Positions 8,379-17,280 are shown, counted from the stretch's first letter. The stretch: 54,472 nucleotides of DNA from an uncultured Clostridia bacterium (GCA_944336625.1 CALVLF010000097.1:1-54472); one strand, 5' to 3'. Program-made: numbers and translations. Notes: generated by a model not told the origin, from the letters alone.

Positions 8379-8522
8379 AAAATAGTAATAAAATGGCAAT
8401 ATGCTATAGTAAGGGCATTATTGCCGCAACGCGCCTGGGCCGGGGTTTGGCTTAGAGGGATAGCAGGCGCAAGAAATAGCAAAGGATATGCCTGGATAAC
8501 AGGTAAATATGATACGGAAAAA

Positions 8523-10202
8523 ATGGAAAAGAAAGCGAGACATCATAAGTTGGCATCAAAATTGAAAATCATTCCCCTGGGCGGCGTGGGGGAGATCGGG
8601 AAGAACATGACGGTCATCGAATATGGCAAGGACATGGTCGTAGTGGACTGTGGCCTTATCTTCCCGGATGACGATATGCCCGGCATCGATATGGTAATTC
8701 CGGATACGACTTACTTGGAAAAAAATGCGGAAAAACTCCGGGGATTCCTGATCACCCACGGCCATGAGGATCATATCGGCGCCCTCCCCTTCGTGCTGCA
8801 AAAGCTGGACGTTCCCGTATACGGCACCCGGCTTACCATTGCCCTCATCGAGCATAAATTGGAGGAGGCCAAAATAAAGAGCGCTAACCTGAACTGCGTC
8901 AGCCCCGGGGATACCATCCGGCTGGGCTGCTTCAACGTGGAGTTCATTAAGACCAGCCACTCCATCGGCGGCGCCTGCGCGCTGGCCATCAATACCCCCA
9001 TCGGTACCGTGATCCATACAGGGGATTTCAAGGTGGACTACACGCCTATCGACGGGGAGCCCATCGATATCCGCCGTTTTGCCCATTATGGCACCAAGGG
9101 CGTACTGGCCCTTTTAAGCGACAGCACCAATGTGGAGCAGAGCGGCCATACCCCCTCCGAGAGGGAGATTGGCAAAACCTTTGAGAACTGCTTCGAGAGG
9201 GCCAAGGGCAGAGTTATCGTGGCTACCTTCGCTTCCAACATCTACCGCATCCAGCAGATTGCGGATTTGGCCATCGCTTATGGCCGGGTGATCTGCTTCC
9301 AGGGGCGGAGTGTAGAGAATATCTCTGCGCTGGCCCGGGAGCTGGGTTATCTGAACCTGCCGGAAGAGAGCGTGGTGCCCGTGGAAAAACTCAAAAAGCT
9401 TCGGGATGACCAGGTGTGCGTCATTACTACCGGCTCCCAGGGGGAGCCCATGAGCGGCCTGTTCCGCATGGCCAATTCCTCCCACCGGCTCAACGTGGGC
9501 AAGGGGGATATGGTCATCATCTCCGCTTCCAGCATCCCCGGGAACGAGCGGAGCGTAGGCCATATGATCGACCAGTTGTATCAAAACGGGGCCTCCGTGG
9601 TGTATAACCGCATGGCAGACGTGCACGTTTCCGGCCATGCCCGGCGGGAGGAGCTCAAGCTTATGCTTCGGCTTACCAACCCACAGTATTTTATCCCTGT
9701 GCATGGAGAGGTGCGGCATCTGCACCAGCATGCGGAACTGGCTCAGGAAATGGGCGTTCCGGAAGATCACGTATTCATTACGGAGCCTGGCAGCGTGGTG
9801 GAGCTGAGCCGGAACCGGGGTAAGCTGGCCGGCGAGGTGCCGGCGGGCAGCATAATGGTAGATGGCAGCGGCGTAGGAGATATTGGCAATGTGGTTTTGC
9901 GGGATCGGAAGCTTTTGAGCGAGGATGGCCTGTTTACCGTGGTTATTACCCTGAATAAGCAGACGGGGGCCCTTTTGGCCAATCCGGAGATCCTTTCCCG
10001 GGGCTTTGTATATGTGCGCAGCAGCGAGGAGCTTATCAACGGAGCGCGGGATCTGGTGCGCAAGGAAGCTCTCCAGTTTGGGCAATGCCATAAAAGCGAA
10101 TGGAGCAACATCAAGAATACCATCCGCAGCGATCTGAAAACCTACTTATATGCCCAAACCAAACGCAGGCCCATGATTCTGCCCATTATCATAGAAATAT
10201 AA
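8523..10202 (+). CDS. rnj: Ribonuclease J
   Basis: RNase J is a metallo-beta-lactamase/beta-CASP nuclease with endonuclease and 5'-to-3' exonuclease activity, central to mRNA decay and rRNA maturation in Firmicutes. The 559-residue product has the zinc motif HGHEDH at residues 79-84. It also has the beta-CASP segment around SDSTNVEQSGHTPSE and the late VHGEVRHLHQHAELA segment with further metal ligands. The start at 8523 fits the family N-terminus (KLKIIPLGGVGEIGKN soon after), but its ribosome site is weak, so initiation may start slightly elsewhere. It leads an operon with ylbF, mltG and a U32 peptidase. Confidence 0.95.
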   Translation: MEKKARHHKLASKLKIIPLGGVGEIGKNMTVIEYGKDMVVVDCGLIFPDDDMPGIDMVIPDTTYLEKNAEKLRGFLITHGHEDHIGALPFVLQKLDVPVYGTRLTIALIEHKLEEAKIKSANLNCVSPGDTIRLGCFNVEFIKTSHSIGGACALAINTPIGTVIHTGDFKVDYTPIDGEPIDIRRFAHYGTKGVLALLSDSTNVEQSGHTPSEREIGKTFENCFERAKGRVIVATFASNIYRIQQIADLAIAYGRVICFQGRSVENISALARELGYLNLPEESVVPVEKLKKLRDDQVCVITTGSQGEPMSGLFRMANSSHRLNVGKGDMVIISASSIPGNERSVGHMIDQLYQNGASVVYNRMADVHVSGHARREELKLMLRLTNPQYFIPVHGEVRHLHQHAELAQEMGVPEDHVFITEPGSVVELSRNRGKLAGEVPAGSIMVDGSGVGDIGNVVLRDRKLLSEDGLFTVVITLNKQTGALLANPEILSRGFVYVRSSEELINGARDLVRKEALQFGQCHKSEWSNIKNTIRSDLKTYLYAQTKRRPMILPIIIEI

Positions 10203-10215
10203 AGGAGGCATAGAC

Positions 10216-10560
10216 ATGATTTATGATAAAGCCAGGGAACTGGCCAAGGATATTGCCCAAAGCGAAGAATATACCACCTATAAAAAACTGCGGGAAACTG
10301 CCATAGCCAATGAAACCACCAGGGGCCTGCTTAAGGAATATCATCAGCTTCAGCTCAAAGCCCAGGCTGCCCAGCTCAGCGGCCAGGAGGATCAGGAGCT
10401 TCTCCAGCAGCTGCAAAAGCTGGGGGAAGTGCTCATGCTCAACCAGGATGCTTCGGCATATCTTATGGCAGAATTCCGCTTGAACCGGATGCTGGGGGAT
10501 GTATATAAAATCCTGGCAGAGGCCGTGGATGTGGATTTGGGGGCATTGGAGCAGGCATGA
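10216..10560 (+). CDS. YlbF family regulator
   Basis: The 114-residue all-helical, coiled-coil-rich protein belongs to the YlbF/YmcA family. In Bacillus, YlbF, YmcA and YaaT form a complex that targets RNase Y for mRNA maturation and affects competence, sporulation and biofilm formation. A YlbF-type gene directly after RNase J fits an RNA-processing role. AAAGGAGG precedes the start. Its stop overlaps the mltG start by 4 bases (ATGA), so the two are translationally coupled. Whether it is the true orthologue of YlbF or of YmcA cannot be decided here. Confidence 0.8.
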   Translation: MIYDKARELAKDIAQSEEYTTYKKLRETAIANETTRGLLKEYHQLQLKAQAAQLSGQEDQELLQQLQKLGEVLMLNQDASAYLMAEFRLNRMLGDVYKILAEAVDVDLGALEQA

Positions 10561-11831
10561 CCAGGGAAAGAAAAGAGCTTTCGCCTATGGAAAATGGCCA
10601 GCATGCCCCGGATAATGGCAGCGAACGCCGCCATAAGGCCCGGGTGCGCCGGGTGCGCCTGCATAAGCTATGGCGGGGGATACGCCCGCTGGTCATAGGC
10701 CTTTTGAGCTTGGGGATCTGCCTGGGCGGGCTCTGGATGGGCTTGCAGATGGTGCTGGAGGCCTACATCTATCCCGTGGATGTAAACGACGCCACCCCAA
10801 TTACCGTTACCATCGAGCCGGGCAGCGGCGCTTCCACCATTGCCAAGGCTCTGTATGAGGCCTGCGGCGAGGGTGAACCGGGGCTGATCCGCTCCAAGGC
10901 CGCATTCAAGATCTATGTGGATTTTACGGGCAAATCCAGCTCCCTGAAGGCGGGTACCTATGTTCTGAGCAAAAACATGGGCATTGCCCAGATCGTGGAC
11001 GCTATTTGCCTGGGTAATCCGCCCCGGCAGACCGTTACCTTTACGGTGCCGGAGGGCCTATCGATAGAGGAAATTGCGGATAAGCTGGTGCGTGAGGGCC
11101 TGCTGGAGGATACCTCCACCTTCCTGGAGCTGTGCAGAACCGGAGAGGAATTTCAGGAATACAGCTTCATCGCCAACGTAACGAACCAGGAGGGAAGCGA
11201 AGCGCGGGATTATGCCCTGGAAGGATACCTTTTCCCGGATACCTATGAGTTTTATGCGGATTCCTCGGAAAAGACCATCATCACCCGCATGCTCCTTCGC
11301 TTCAACGATATTCTGACGGATGAATATCTAGCGCGGGCCCAGGAGCTGGATATGAGCCTGGACGAAGTGATCATTTTGGCTTCTATTATTGAGAAAGAAG
11401 CCAAAACAGACGATTTTGCCAAGGTTTCCGCCGTATTCCATAACCGGCTGGAGGCTGGGATGCGGCTGGAGAGCGACGCCCCTTTGGGCTATATCTTCAA
11501 AACCAGGGGCGTGCTGGAATTCACCGCGGAGCAGATGCAGTCCGATTCCCCCTATAATACTTATACCCACGATGGACTGCCGGCAGGCCCCATCTGTAAC
11601 CCCGGGGAAAACGCTATTGTAGCTGCCCTTTGGCCGGATGAGGAATATTTGGAGGACGGCTACCTCTATTTCGTCCTCCGCTCCCATACCTCCACGGATC
11701 TGGTATTCTCCACGAATTATGACGACTTCCTGGAGGACCGGGATGCTTATCGCGCAAGTCCTTATGAAACCCCAGCTTCCTCGGCGGAAGAGGGGGAAGG
11801 CGGCAGCGCAGATCAAGCGCAGGACGAATAA
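10557..11831 (+). CDS. mltG: Endolytic murein transglycosylase MltG
   Basis: MltG cleaves nascent glycan strands at the membrane and helps set glycan length during peptidoglycan synthesis. The 424-residue protein has a charged cytoplasmic N-terminus, one transmembrane helix (about residues 40-60) and a LysM-like subdomain. The YceG catalytic domain carries the family signature ASIIEKEAK followed by VFHNRLEAGMRLESDAPLGY. The C-terminal end is acidic and low in complexity. Coupled to ylbF by an ATGA overlap, and 5 bases before the U32 gene. A similar mltG to U32 order occurs in the yrrL-yrrO region of Bacillus. Confidence 0.93.
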   Translation: MTRERKELSPMENGQHAPDNGSERRHKARVRRVRLHKLWRGIRPLVIGLLSLGICLGGLWMGLQMVLEAYIYPVDVNDATPITVTIEPGSGASTIAKALYEACGEGEPGLIRSKAAFKIYVDFTGKSSSLKAGTYVLSKNMGIAQIVDAICLGNPPRQTVTFTVPEGLSIEEIADKLVREGLLEDTSTFLELCRTGEEFQEYSFIANVTNQEGSEARDYALEGYLFPDTYEFYADSSEKTIITRMLLRFNDILTDEYLARAQELDMSLDEVIILASIIEKEAKTDDFAKVSAVFHNRLEAGMRLESDAPLGYIFKTRGVLEFTAEQMQSDSPYNTYTHDGLPAGPICNPGENAIVAALWPDEEYLEDGYLYFVLRSHTSTDLVFSTNYDDFLEDRDAYRASPYETPASSAEEGEGGSADQAQDE

Positions 11832-11836
11832 AGCCC

Positions 11837-13111
11837 ATGGAAGAAATAAAGGTACAGAACCTTTCCGCGCCCCCTTTGCCCGAGCTCCTGGCCCCAGCGG
11901 GCAATCCGGAGCGGCTGGAAACTGCCCTGCGCTTTGGGGCGGATGCGGTATACGTTGGCCTCAAGGCCATGAGCCTGCGAAACTACGCCGATAATTTTTC
12001 CCAGGAGGAGCTGGAGGCGGCCTGCCGCCTGGCCCATGGCCAGGGCAAGCGGGTCTATGTGGCCCTGAATGCTTTCGCACGGGATGCGGACATCCAGGCG
12101 TTGCCACCTCTTTTAGAGCAGGCCGCCCCGGCAGACGCCCTCATCGTAAATGACCCCGGCGTTATTCGCTTGGCCCGGCGGGTTTTGCCCCATATGCCCC
12201 TGCATCTGAGCACCCAGGCCAATACCCTGAATGCCGAGGCTGCAGCCTTCTGGCAGGAGCAGGGCATAAGCCGCATCGTTCTGGCACGGGAATTATCCAT
12301 CCCGCAAATGCAGGCGCTTATTTCCCAGGGCCCGCCAGGCATGGAATACGAAGCCTTTGTCCACGGGGCCATGTGCATGGCCTATTCCGGCCGCTGCCTG
12401 CTCAGCGCCTATATCGCCGGCCGGGATCCAAACAAAGGCGAATGCGCCCAGCCCTGCCGCTGGGCCTATGAATTCCGGGAACAGGGCCCATCGGGCGAGC
12501 TGGGCTGGCTGACCCTGGAGCAGGAGACGCGGGGCAGCTACATTCTCAATTCCAAGGATCTGCGGCTCATCCAGCATATTCCTGCCTTGGCAGAAGCCGG
12601 GCTCAACAGCCTGAAGATTGAAGGCAGGATGAAATCCATCGCCTATGTGGCTACCGTGGTGAATGCTTACCGCATGGCGCTGGATGCTTATGGCCGCTGC
12701 CGGGCGGAGGGAAAGCCTTTTACCCTGCCCGATGGCCTTCTGCAGGAGCTGAACCGGGCTTCCCACCGGCCCTATACCACCGGCTTCGCCCTGGGTGAGG
12801 GGGATTATCAGGCCCCACGGAGCGCTGCTTACATCGGGGAGGCCACCATCGGCGCCCTGGTTCTTGCCTATGATCCGGTCCGCGGCCGTGCCCTGGTGGA
12901 ACAGCGGAATAAATTCGGGCTGGGAGACCGGCTTTCCATTCTTTCCCCGGGGGACATTTCCCGCAGCTTTTCTATAGATGGAATATGGGATATGGAGGGC
13001 AGCCCCCGGAACAGCGCCCCCCATCCCCGGGAGCAGCTGGAGATCGCCTGCGCGGAGCCCCTGCGGCCGGGGGATATTTTGCGGATTGAACCCGCTCTCC
13101 CGGGGAAATAG
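11837..13111 (+). CDS. U32 family peptidase / tRNA hydroxylation protein (TrhP-like)
   Basis: The U32 family was named for collagenase-like PrtC. Several members (TrhP/YrrO, RlhA) are now known to work in prephenate-dependent hydroxylation of tRNA or rRNA uridine or cytidine. The 424-residue product has the N-terminal ELLAPAGN segment and the ADAVYVGLK strand. A four-cysteine cluster (C180, C187, C203, C207, including the GECAQPCRW stretch) probably holds an iron-sulfur centre. The downstream segment SLKIEGRMKS is a family signature. Its place after mltG matches Bacillus yrrO, which supports the tRNA-modification role over proteolysis. Confidence 0.88.
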   Translation: MEEIKVQNLSAPPLPELLAPAGNPERLETALRFGADAVYVGLKAMSLRNYADNFSQEELEAACRLAHGQGKRVYVALNAFARDADIQALPPLLEQAAPADALIVNDPGVIRLARRVLPHMPLHLSTQANTLNAEAAAFWQEQGISRIVLARELSIPQMQALISQGPPGMEYEAFVHGAMCMAYSGRCLLSAYIAGRDPNKGECAQPCRWAYEFREQGPSGELGWLTLEQETRGSYILNSKDLRLIQHIPALAEAGLNSLKIEGRMKSIAYVATVVNAYRMALDAYGRCRAEGKPFTLPDGLLQELNRASHRPYTTGFALGEGDYQAPRSAAYIGEATIGALVLAYDPVRGRALVEQRNKFGLGDRLSILSPGDISRSFSIDGIWDMEGSPRNSAPHPREQLEIACAEPLRPGDILRIEPALPGK

Positions 13112-13130
13112 GCCATCCAATCCCGATAAG

Positions 13131-13148
13131 GCCCCGCAGGGGGCTTTT
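13131..13148 (+). terminator. First of two tandem terminators after the rnj operon
   Basis: A GCCCC/GGGGC stem (13131-13135 with 13140-13144) has a tight GCAG loop and is followed by TTTT. Confidence 0.6.
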
Positions 13149-13162
13149 CGCTTCAGTATGTT

Positions 13163-13190
13163 GAAAAGTGGCTGGCGAGGCCACTTTTTT
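13163..13190 (+). terminator. Second, stronger terminator after the rnj operon
   Basis: AAAAGTGGC (13164-13172) pairs with GCCACTTTT (13180-13188) and ends in a run of six T's. Confidence 0.85.
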
Positions 13191-13371
13191 CGTGGCTTTC
13201 AGCCGGGTCTTGTTCGCTTTGTTCATGTCAGGCCCGGTTGCAGGGAAAGCCCTGTATAGTTGGGCTTTTACGGATCTTACGCGCATGCCAGCAGAAAGGA
13301 ATAAAGCTGGGCTGCGGCCCCGAACCCTCCAAGTGGGCTTTTGTTTGTCTACAGGCAGGAAGGCAAAAGCA

Positions 13372-13401
13372 TTGCTCCCGGGCCAGCAGGCATATTATAA
13401 T
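13372..13401 (+). promoter_or_regulatory. Putative promoter of the LysR gene
   Basis: TTGCTC (13372-13377) and TATAAT (13396-13401) have an 18-base spacer. AAAAGGAGGGGG then leads into the LysR start. The rest of 13191-13371 shows nothing I can support. Confidence 0.45.
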
Positions 13402-13442
13402 AATTTAAATTAAGAAGCAGGAAGCGGAAAAGGAGGGGGCAG

Positions 13443-14330
13443 ATGGAGTTTCGGGTATTACAATACTTCCTTGCTGTTGTGCGGGAGGAAAACATCACCC
13501 GGGCGGCGGAGGTGCTCCACCTGACCCAGCCTACCCTCAGCCGGCAGATGGCTCAGCTGGAGGAGGAGCTGGGGGTTCAGCTGTTTATCCGCGGAAAGCA
13601 TCTACAGCTGACGGATGCGGGTATTATGCTTCGCCGACGGGCGGAAGAAGTGGTTGCGCTCATGGGAAAGATCGAGAGCGAATTTGAAGAGCAGGCGGAG
13701 CTCGGCGGGATTATCTCCATCGGCAGCGGCGGGCTGCTGGCCCTGGAGTTTTTGAGCACCGTTTTAGACAGCTTCCGCAAGAAGTACCCCAAGGCCCAGT
13801 ATGAGCTGTATACCAACAGCGCGGAATATGTAAAAGAGCGGCTGGAGCAGGGGCTGCTGGATTTCGGCGTGCTGCTGGAGCCCATCGACGTAACAAAGTT
13901 CGAGTATATCCGAATGAAGGAAAGAGAGCGCTGGGGCCTTTTTCTGAACGTAGAGCATCCCCTGGCGCAGAAGGAATGCATCGAAAAAAGTGACCTGCTG
14001 CATATTCCTATTATTACCACGAACCGCCTTACCCTGCAGAGGGTGCTGGAAAACTGGCTGGAAGAGGATCTTTCCAGGCTGAATATCTTCGCTACCCACA
14101 ACATTATCACCAACGTGGTTTCCCTGGTGGATAAGGGCATCGCTTCCGCCCTAACCATAGAGGGGGCCGTCAATTTATTTGAAAGCAGCCGCATGGTATT
14201 CCGGCCTTTGTATCCGGAACTATCCCTCAGCACCGTATTCGTCTGGAAAAAATTTCAGCCCAATTTGGGCATCGCCGGGAAGTTTTTGGAGCATTTCAAA
14301 ACCATGCATAAAGAACATGCTTTATCATAA
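13443..14330 (+). CDS. LysR family transcriptional regulator
   Basis: The 295-residue regulator has the typical N-terminal winged helix (residues 1-60: MEFRVLQYFLAV, then NITRAAEVLHLTQPTLSRQ). A periplasmic-binding-like effector domain (about 90-290) follows. A strong AGGAGG site sits before the ATG. A terminator follows, so it is probably transcribed alone. LysR proteins often regulate divergent neighbours, but here the adjacent operon is on the same strand and has its own MerR regulator. The target is therefore uncertain, though the cupin operon downstream is a reasonable guess. Confidence 0.92.
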   Translation: MEFRVLQYFLAVVREENITRAAEVLHLTQPTLSRQMAQLEEELGVQLFIRGKHLQLTDAGIMLRRRAEEVVALMGKIESEFEEQAELGGIISIGSGGLLALEFLSTVLDSFRKKYPKAQYELYTNSAEYVKERLEQGLLDFGVLLEPIDVTKFEYIRMKERERWGLFLNVEHPLAQKECIEKSDLLHIPIITTNRLTLQRVLENWLEEDLSRLNIFATHNIITNVVSLVDKGIASALTIEGAVNLFESSRMVFRPLYPELSLSTVFVWKKFQPNLGIAGKFLEHFKTMHKEHALS

Positions 14331-14372
14331 ATCCTAAGCATTAGACATATAGAATCCACTGGATTACAATAA

Positions 14373-14416
14373 AGGCGTCCAAGGGAAGCCCGGCTTCCCA
14401 AGGGCGCCTGGTTTTT
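14373..14416 (+). terminator. Terminator after the LysR gene
   Basis: The outer stem 14373-14380 with 14402-14409 (one G-T pair) and a perfect 7-bp inner stem 14383-14389 with 14393-14399 are separated by an A-rich internal loop. The sequence GGTTTTTA follows. A promoter-like TTAGAC-18-TACAAT (14341-14370) lies immediately upstream. Confidence 0.75.
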
Positions 14417-14516
14417 ATGAAAAGGAAGGCGCCATGCCCTTCTGCTGCATAAATACAGGCGGAAATCTGTTCCCTTGTAAGGCGGGCAGGAAGCAGGATC
14501 GCCGGAGGATTGCGAC

Positions 14517-14864
14517 ATGACGCTGGCAGAAGCCGGAAAGAAGTTTGGGATGCCGCTGTGCACCCTGAAAAAATATATTGCCTGGGGGCTTATCCGGGGG
14601 GATGCCTCCAGCCCGGAAAGCGGCGCATATGAAGAGGAGGACTTTGAAAACCTAGGCCTGATCTGCATGCTGCTACGCGCTGGTTTTTCCGAAGGGGAAG
14701 CGCGGGAATATCTGCTGCTTCCAGAAACCCAGGTGGGGGAGGAAGGGCGGATCCGCATGCTGCGGAAAAAGCGCTGCACCCTGCTAACGCAGATCCATGA
14801 AAAGCAGCGGCTTTTGGACAGCCTGGATTATCTGATCTGGGAAAAGAAGAGCCGCTGGGCATAG
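14517..14864 (+). CDS. Small MerR-like helix-turn-helix regulator
   Basis: This 115-residue protein starts with a MerR-type winged helix (residues about 1-70: TLAEAGKKFGMP, LKKYIAWGLI, then an acidic FENLGLICML helix). It ends in a dimerisation helix rich in charged residues (about 80-112). It lacks the cysteine pattern of metal-sensing MerR proteins, so a small-molecule or protein signal is more likely. GGAGG precedes the start by 8 bases. It heads a same-strand run of five genes for a cupin, a CMD-like protein, a DUF362 lipoprotein, an ECF S component and a permease. It is the likeliest regulator of that operon. Confidence 0.75.
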   Translation: MTLAEAGKKFGMPLCTLKKYIAWGLIRGDASSPESGAYEEEDFENLGLICMLLRAGFSEGEAREYLLLPETQVGEEGRIRMLRKKRCTLLTQIHEKQRLLDSLDYLIWEKKSRWA

Positions 14865-14927
14865 GACGCCGGCGCAAAAAGACGCCGCTGCTGAGGCTCC
14901 GGCAACATCCAGGCGGGCCGTAAAAAC

Positions 14928-14967
14928 CGCATATCCTCCGCATTTGCGAAGGGTATGCGATTCGCAA
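14928..14967 (+). promoter_or_regulatory. Overlapping inverted repeats upstream of the cupin gene
   Basis: TTGCGAA (14944-14950) and TTCGCAA (14961-14967) form a perfect 7-bp inverted repeat with a 10-base spacer. CGCATATCC (14928-14936) and GGGTATGCG (14951-14959) form a second, interleaved repeat matching at 8 of 9 positions. The two cannot form hairpins at once. They could be an operator for the MerR or LysR protein, or an RNA switch. Confidence 0.45.
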
Positions 14968-15005
14968 TACCGAGAAGCAAGAAATGCATAAAGGAGGTTT
15001 TTATC

Positions 15006-15443
15006 ATGCGCTATCAGGACGAAGCAGCTTTTGAACCCATGAATATCTTTGGAAAAGGGCAGGCAAATACCGGCTATGCCCAGTATTTCATTGGGGCGTC
15101 CTATCTGAATCCTCTTACCGCCCCCGGAGAATGCCCCTTGGGCTTGGCCAATGTAACCTTTGCGCCGGGCTGCCGGAACAACTGGCATATCCATCAGGCA
15201 AAAAAGGGCGGCGGGCAGATGCTCATCTGCATCGCGGGCGAGGGCTGGTATCAGGAAGAAGGGAAGGCGCCGGTCAGCCTGGTTCCCGGCTCTGTGATCT
15301 ATATCCCCGCCGGGGTAAAGCACTGGCACGGCGCCAAGAAGGATTCCTGGTTCAGCCATATTGCCTTTGAGGTACCGGGGGAGGAAACCGCTACCGACTG
15401 GTGTGAGCCGGTGACGGAGGCGGAATACGGCGCCCTGGAATAA
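15006..15443 (+). CDS. Cupin domain protein
   Basis: The 145-residue protein has a single cupin beta-barrel. Likely metal ligands are H61 and H63 (in NNWHIHQ) and H106 or H108 (in KHWHG). The usual glutamate of cupin motif 1 appears to be replaced by Q71. Small cupins of this kind are often found beside carboxymuconolactone-decarboxylase-like genes, as here, and many act as metal-dependent isomerases or oxygenases. The actual reaction is unknown. The ATG at 15006 is preceded by AAAGGAGG at ideal spacing; an upstream in-frame start at 14955 has no site and would overlap the inverted repeats. Confidence 0.85.
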   Translation: MRYQDEAAFEPMNIFGKGQANTGYAQYFIGASYLNPLTAPGECPLGLANVTFAPGCRNNWHIHQAKKGGGQMLICIAGEGWYQEEGKAPVSLVPGSVIYIPAGVKHWHGAKKDSWFSHIAFEVPGEETATDWCEPVTEAEYGALE

Positions 15444-15510
15444 GAAAGCCGGAAAAGCGGCTGAACAGATACAAGAGATAGAAAGAACGCAGATTGGAGG
15501 GCTGAGGAAA

Positions 15511-16200
15511 ATGGATTTGTATAAAACGGATCCAGAATTTATGGAGCGCTTTGCCCACTTCGCCTTCGACGAGGTGGTGCAGGAAGCGGGGCAGCAGCTT
15601 CCGGAGGAAACCCGGTATATGGCCATTCTGGCAACGCTCTTGGGCTGCCAGGGCCTGGCGGAGTTTCAGGAGGTCTTGCCTAGGGCGCTGGATGCGGGCG
15701 TTAGCGCCGTCAGCGTGAAGGAGATCGTCTATCAGGCGGTGGATTATCTGGGAATAGGGCGCGTATATCCTTTCTTGGGGGCGGTTAATCAGGTTCTGGA
15801 AAGCCGGGGCGTTTCGCTTCCTTTGGAGGGACAGGCTACCACTACCATGGAAAACCGGCTGGAAAAAGGCGTGGAAACCCAGGTTGCCATCTTTGGCGAA
15901 GGAATGCAAGAAGCCTGGAAAGCCGGGCATATCAACCGCTGGCTGGCAGCTAACTGCTTTGGGGATTATTATACCCGCCGGGGCCTTACCCTGGCCCAGC
16001 GGGAGATGATTACCCTCTGCTTCCTGGCTGCCCAGGGGGGCTGTGAACCCCAGCTTACTGCCCACGCCAAGGGAAATATGAACCTTGGCAATGACAAGGC
16101 CTTTTTAATCCGGGTGGTATCCCAGTGCCTGCCCTATATTGGATATCCCCGCAGCCTCAATGCGATTCGCTGCATTGAAGAAGCTGCCGGAAAGGAGTAA
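15511..16200 (+). CDS. Carboxymuconolactone decarboxylase family protein (two CMD repeats)
   Basis: The 229-residue protein contains two helical CMD/AhpD-fold repeats, about residues 30-95 and 150-215. Each ends with a pattern like YLGIGRVYPFL or YIGYPRSLNAI. The CxxC redox pair of AhpD is absent, so alkyl hydroperoxidase activity is unlikely; a decarboxylase-like or ligand-binding role is more plausible. Tandem CMD proteins next to a cupin are a recurring pairing in anaerobes, with unknown substrate. GGAGG precedes the start. The next gene begins 4 bases after the stop and has its ribosome site inside this gene's end. Confidence 0.85.
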   Translation: MDLYKTDPEFMERFAHFAFDEVVQEAGQQLPEETRYMAILATLLGCQGLAEFQEVLPRALDAGVSAVSVKEIVYQAVDYLGIGRVYPFLGAVNQVLESRGVSLPLEGQATTTMENRLEKGVETQVAIFGEGMQEAWKAGHINRWLAANCFGDYYTRRGLTLAQREMITLCFLAAQGGCEPQLTAHAKGNMNLGNDKAFLIRVVSQCLPYIGYPRSLNAIRCIEEAAGKE

Positions 16201-16204
16201 GCAC

Positions 16205-17269
16205 ATGAAAAAGACGCGGAAAAGACTTCTTTGGCTGCTGAGCGGTGCTTTGTTAATGACGGCGGCAGCCGGCTGCGCCGGGCCAACCCCGGCCCCGGAG
16301 GCTGCCACCACCCCGGCAGACTCCACTGCCCCAGCCCAGACGCCGGCACCGGAGCAGACCACCAGGACAGAAACGCCGGCGGAAACTACCTCCCCTGCCG
16401 CCGGGTCCGTAGTTTATATGACGGAGGATATCAGCCCGGCAGGGCTGTTGGCTGCCTACGAAGCCCTGAACTGGACGCCTGCCGGCAATGTGGCGGTAAA
16501 GCTTTCCACCGGGGAGCCGCCTGCCAGCAATTACTTGCGGCCGGAGCTGATCGCGGATCTTGTACAGCTGGTAGGGGGCACCATTGTGGAGTGCAACACC
16601 GCCTATGGCGGATCCCGAGCGGAGACCGCTATGCACTATCAGGTGGCGGAGGATCATGGCTTTACCGCCATTGCAGATTTTCAGATATTGGATGAAAACG
16701 GCTCCATGGCCCTGCCGGTAGAGGGTGGAACGCGGCTGACGGAAAACTACGTGGGAGCTGCTTTTGGGGATTATGATTCCTACCTGATCCTCTCGCATTT
16801 CAAGGGGCATGCCATGGCCGGCTACGGCGGAGCCATCAAGAATATTTCCATCGGCCTGGGTTCCAGCGAAGGAAAGGCCTGGATCCACAGCGGCGGCACC
16901 AGCCGTACCAATGTATGGGGTGGCGACCAGGATGCCTTCCTGGAATCCATGGCCGAGGCTGGAAAGTCCGTTTCCGATTACCTGGGAGGCGGAGAAAATA
17001 TCGTATATATCAATGTGATGAACCGCCTTTCCGTGGATTGCGACTGCGATGGGAACCCGGCGGAGCCGGACATGCATGATATCGGCATCCTGGCCTCCAC
17101 CGATCCTGTGGCGCTGGACCAGGCCTGCATTGATCTTGTATACGCTGCGGAGGACGGCCAGTCCCTCATAAACCGGATCGAGAGCCGCAACGGCCTGCAT
17201 ACCCTGGAGCATGCTGAACAAATCGGCCTGGGTAGCCGCGCCTATGAACTGGTGAACTTAGATGCATAA
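16205..17269 (+). CDS. DUF362 domain-containing lipoprotein
   Basis: The 354-residue product has a clear lipoprotein signal: basic N-terminus, hydrophobic stretch, and a lipobox ending at C24 (TAAAGC). A threonine/proline-rich spacer to about residue 68 probably tethers it to the outer membrane face. The rest (about 70-350) matches the DUF362 family, with segments such as VAVKLSTGEPP, SHFKGHAMAGYGGAIKNISIGLGS, a CDC motif and the ending DIGILASTDPVALDQACIDLV. DUF362 proteins occur alone or fused to ferredoxin domains; their reaction is unknown. The ATG at 16205 is chosen because it gives the signal peptide and has AGGAG upstream. Confidence 0.85.
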   Translation: MKKTRKRLLWLLSGALLMTAAAGCAGPTPAPEAATTPADSTAPAQTPAPEQTTRTETPAETTSPAAGSVVYMTEDISPAGLLAAYEALNWTPAGNVAVKLSTGEPPASNYLRPELIADLVQLVGGTIVECNTAYGGSRAETAMHYQVAEDHGFTAIADFQILDENGSMALPVEGGTRLTENYVGAAFGDYDSYLILSHFKGHAMAGYGGAIKNISIGLGSSEGKAWIHSGGTSRTNVWGGDQDAFLESMAEAGKSVSDYLGGGENIVYINVMNRLSVDCDCDGNPAEPDMHDIGILASTDPVALDQACIDLVYAAEDGQSLINRIESRNGLHTLEHAEQIGLGSRAYELVNLDA

Positions 17270-17280
17270 AAAGGTGAAAT

